Of a stretch of 6,114 bases of DNA, positions 5,917-6,114 are shown one piece after another (the first letter of the stretch is position 1; each line of letters starts with the position of its first letter). The translations under genes were made by a program, and so were the position numbers. This stretch comes from an uncultured Pigmentiphaga sp. GTDB taxonomy: Bacteria; Pseudomonadota; Gammaproteobacteria; Burkholderiales; Burkholderiaceae_B. The notes under the pieces were generated by a model that was given only the letters and a program-made list of their open reading frames with translations, was not told the DNA's origin and ran no database searches. Where the stretch lies: positions 1 to 6,114 of the forward strand of contig CALAGD010000043.1 of assembly GCA_937891425.1 (NCBI GenBank). Reading direction: 5' to 3'.

Positions 5917-6114
5917 ATCAGCTTCATTCTTTCAGGCCCGGTTGCACGCTGGATGCGCTCCTTCCTGCCGCAGGTCGTGTCAGCCGGGCTTCCTGCATCT
6001 TCAGCACGGCGCTTTCATGGCGCGTCCTGCGCCCGCCGCACCGCATCCAACCCGAGACGTTCTACTCGAGCCATGCACTGGCCTGGCCTTCGACTGCGCC
6101 AGGAAACACGAGTA
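5917..6114. other. No gene supported; possible convergent gene end at the window edge
   Basis: Nothing here can be assigned with confidence. On the minus strand the last 53 bp (6114-6062) read LVFPGAVEGQASAWLE followed by TAG, which could be the C-terminus of a gene convergent with rpsI, but the fragment is too short to identify. On the plus strand, open frames from ATG at 6019 and 6073 run off the edge with Ala/Pro/Arg-rich translations that look like chance GC-rich frames. Confidence 0.3.

Overview
The window looks like chromosomal DNA of a GC-rich betaproteobacterium, most likely Burkholderiales and probably Alcaligenaceae (Bordetella/Achromobacter-like). This is inferred from the protein sequences: L13 and S9 of betaproteobacterial type, a TctC solute-binding protein of the 'Bug' type that is greatly expanded in that family, and a FemAB-like GNAT protein common in proteobacteria. 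No phage, IS, CRISPR, tRNA or rRNA signal was seen.

Layout. The left four fifths are on the minus strand and the right part is on the plus strand. Reading the minus strand in its own direction (right to left): a FemAB-like/GNAT-superfamily protein (4793-3657), a 97-bp gap, then a complete tripartite tricarboxylate transporter operon in the order tctC (periplasmic binding protein, 3559-2579), tctB (small membrane subunit, 2560-2081), tctA (large permease, 2081-573), and finally a small two-helix membrane protein with a pore-loop-like segment (434-93). tctC and tctB are 18 bp apart; tctB and tctA overlap as TGATG. Divergently on the plus strand lies the ribosomal protein operon rplM-rpsI (5033-5880), with overlapping ATGA stop/start and a hairpin downstream.

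The 4794-5032 divergent intergenic region is the richest in non-coding structure: two abutting 10-bp palindromes, an extended -10 promoter (TGCTAGAAT) for rplM, a 12-bp A5GCT5 palindrome at the expected transcription start, and a leader of about 120 nt containing a 9-bp hairpin followed by six T residues, which has the form of an intrinsic terminator/attenuator ahead of the rplM start. L13 itself carries a 10-residue C-terminal extension beyond the usual 142 residues, apparently because the ancestral stop was lost.

How the genes work together: TctC captures a carboxylate-type solute in the periplasm and hands it to the TctA/TctB membrane complex for secondary uptake; the substrate cannot be read from sequence. 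rplM-rpsI encode large- and small-subunit ribosomal proteins made in coupled fashion. I see no convincing new multi-gene system here; the points worth a second look are regulatory structure upstream of rplM, the L13 extension, and the small channel-like protein.
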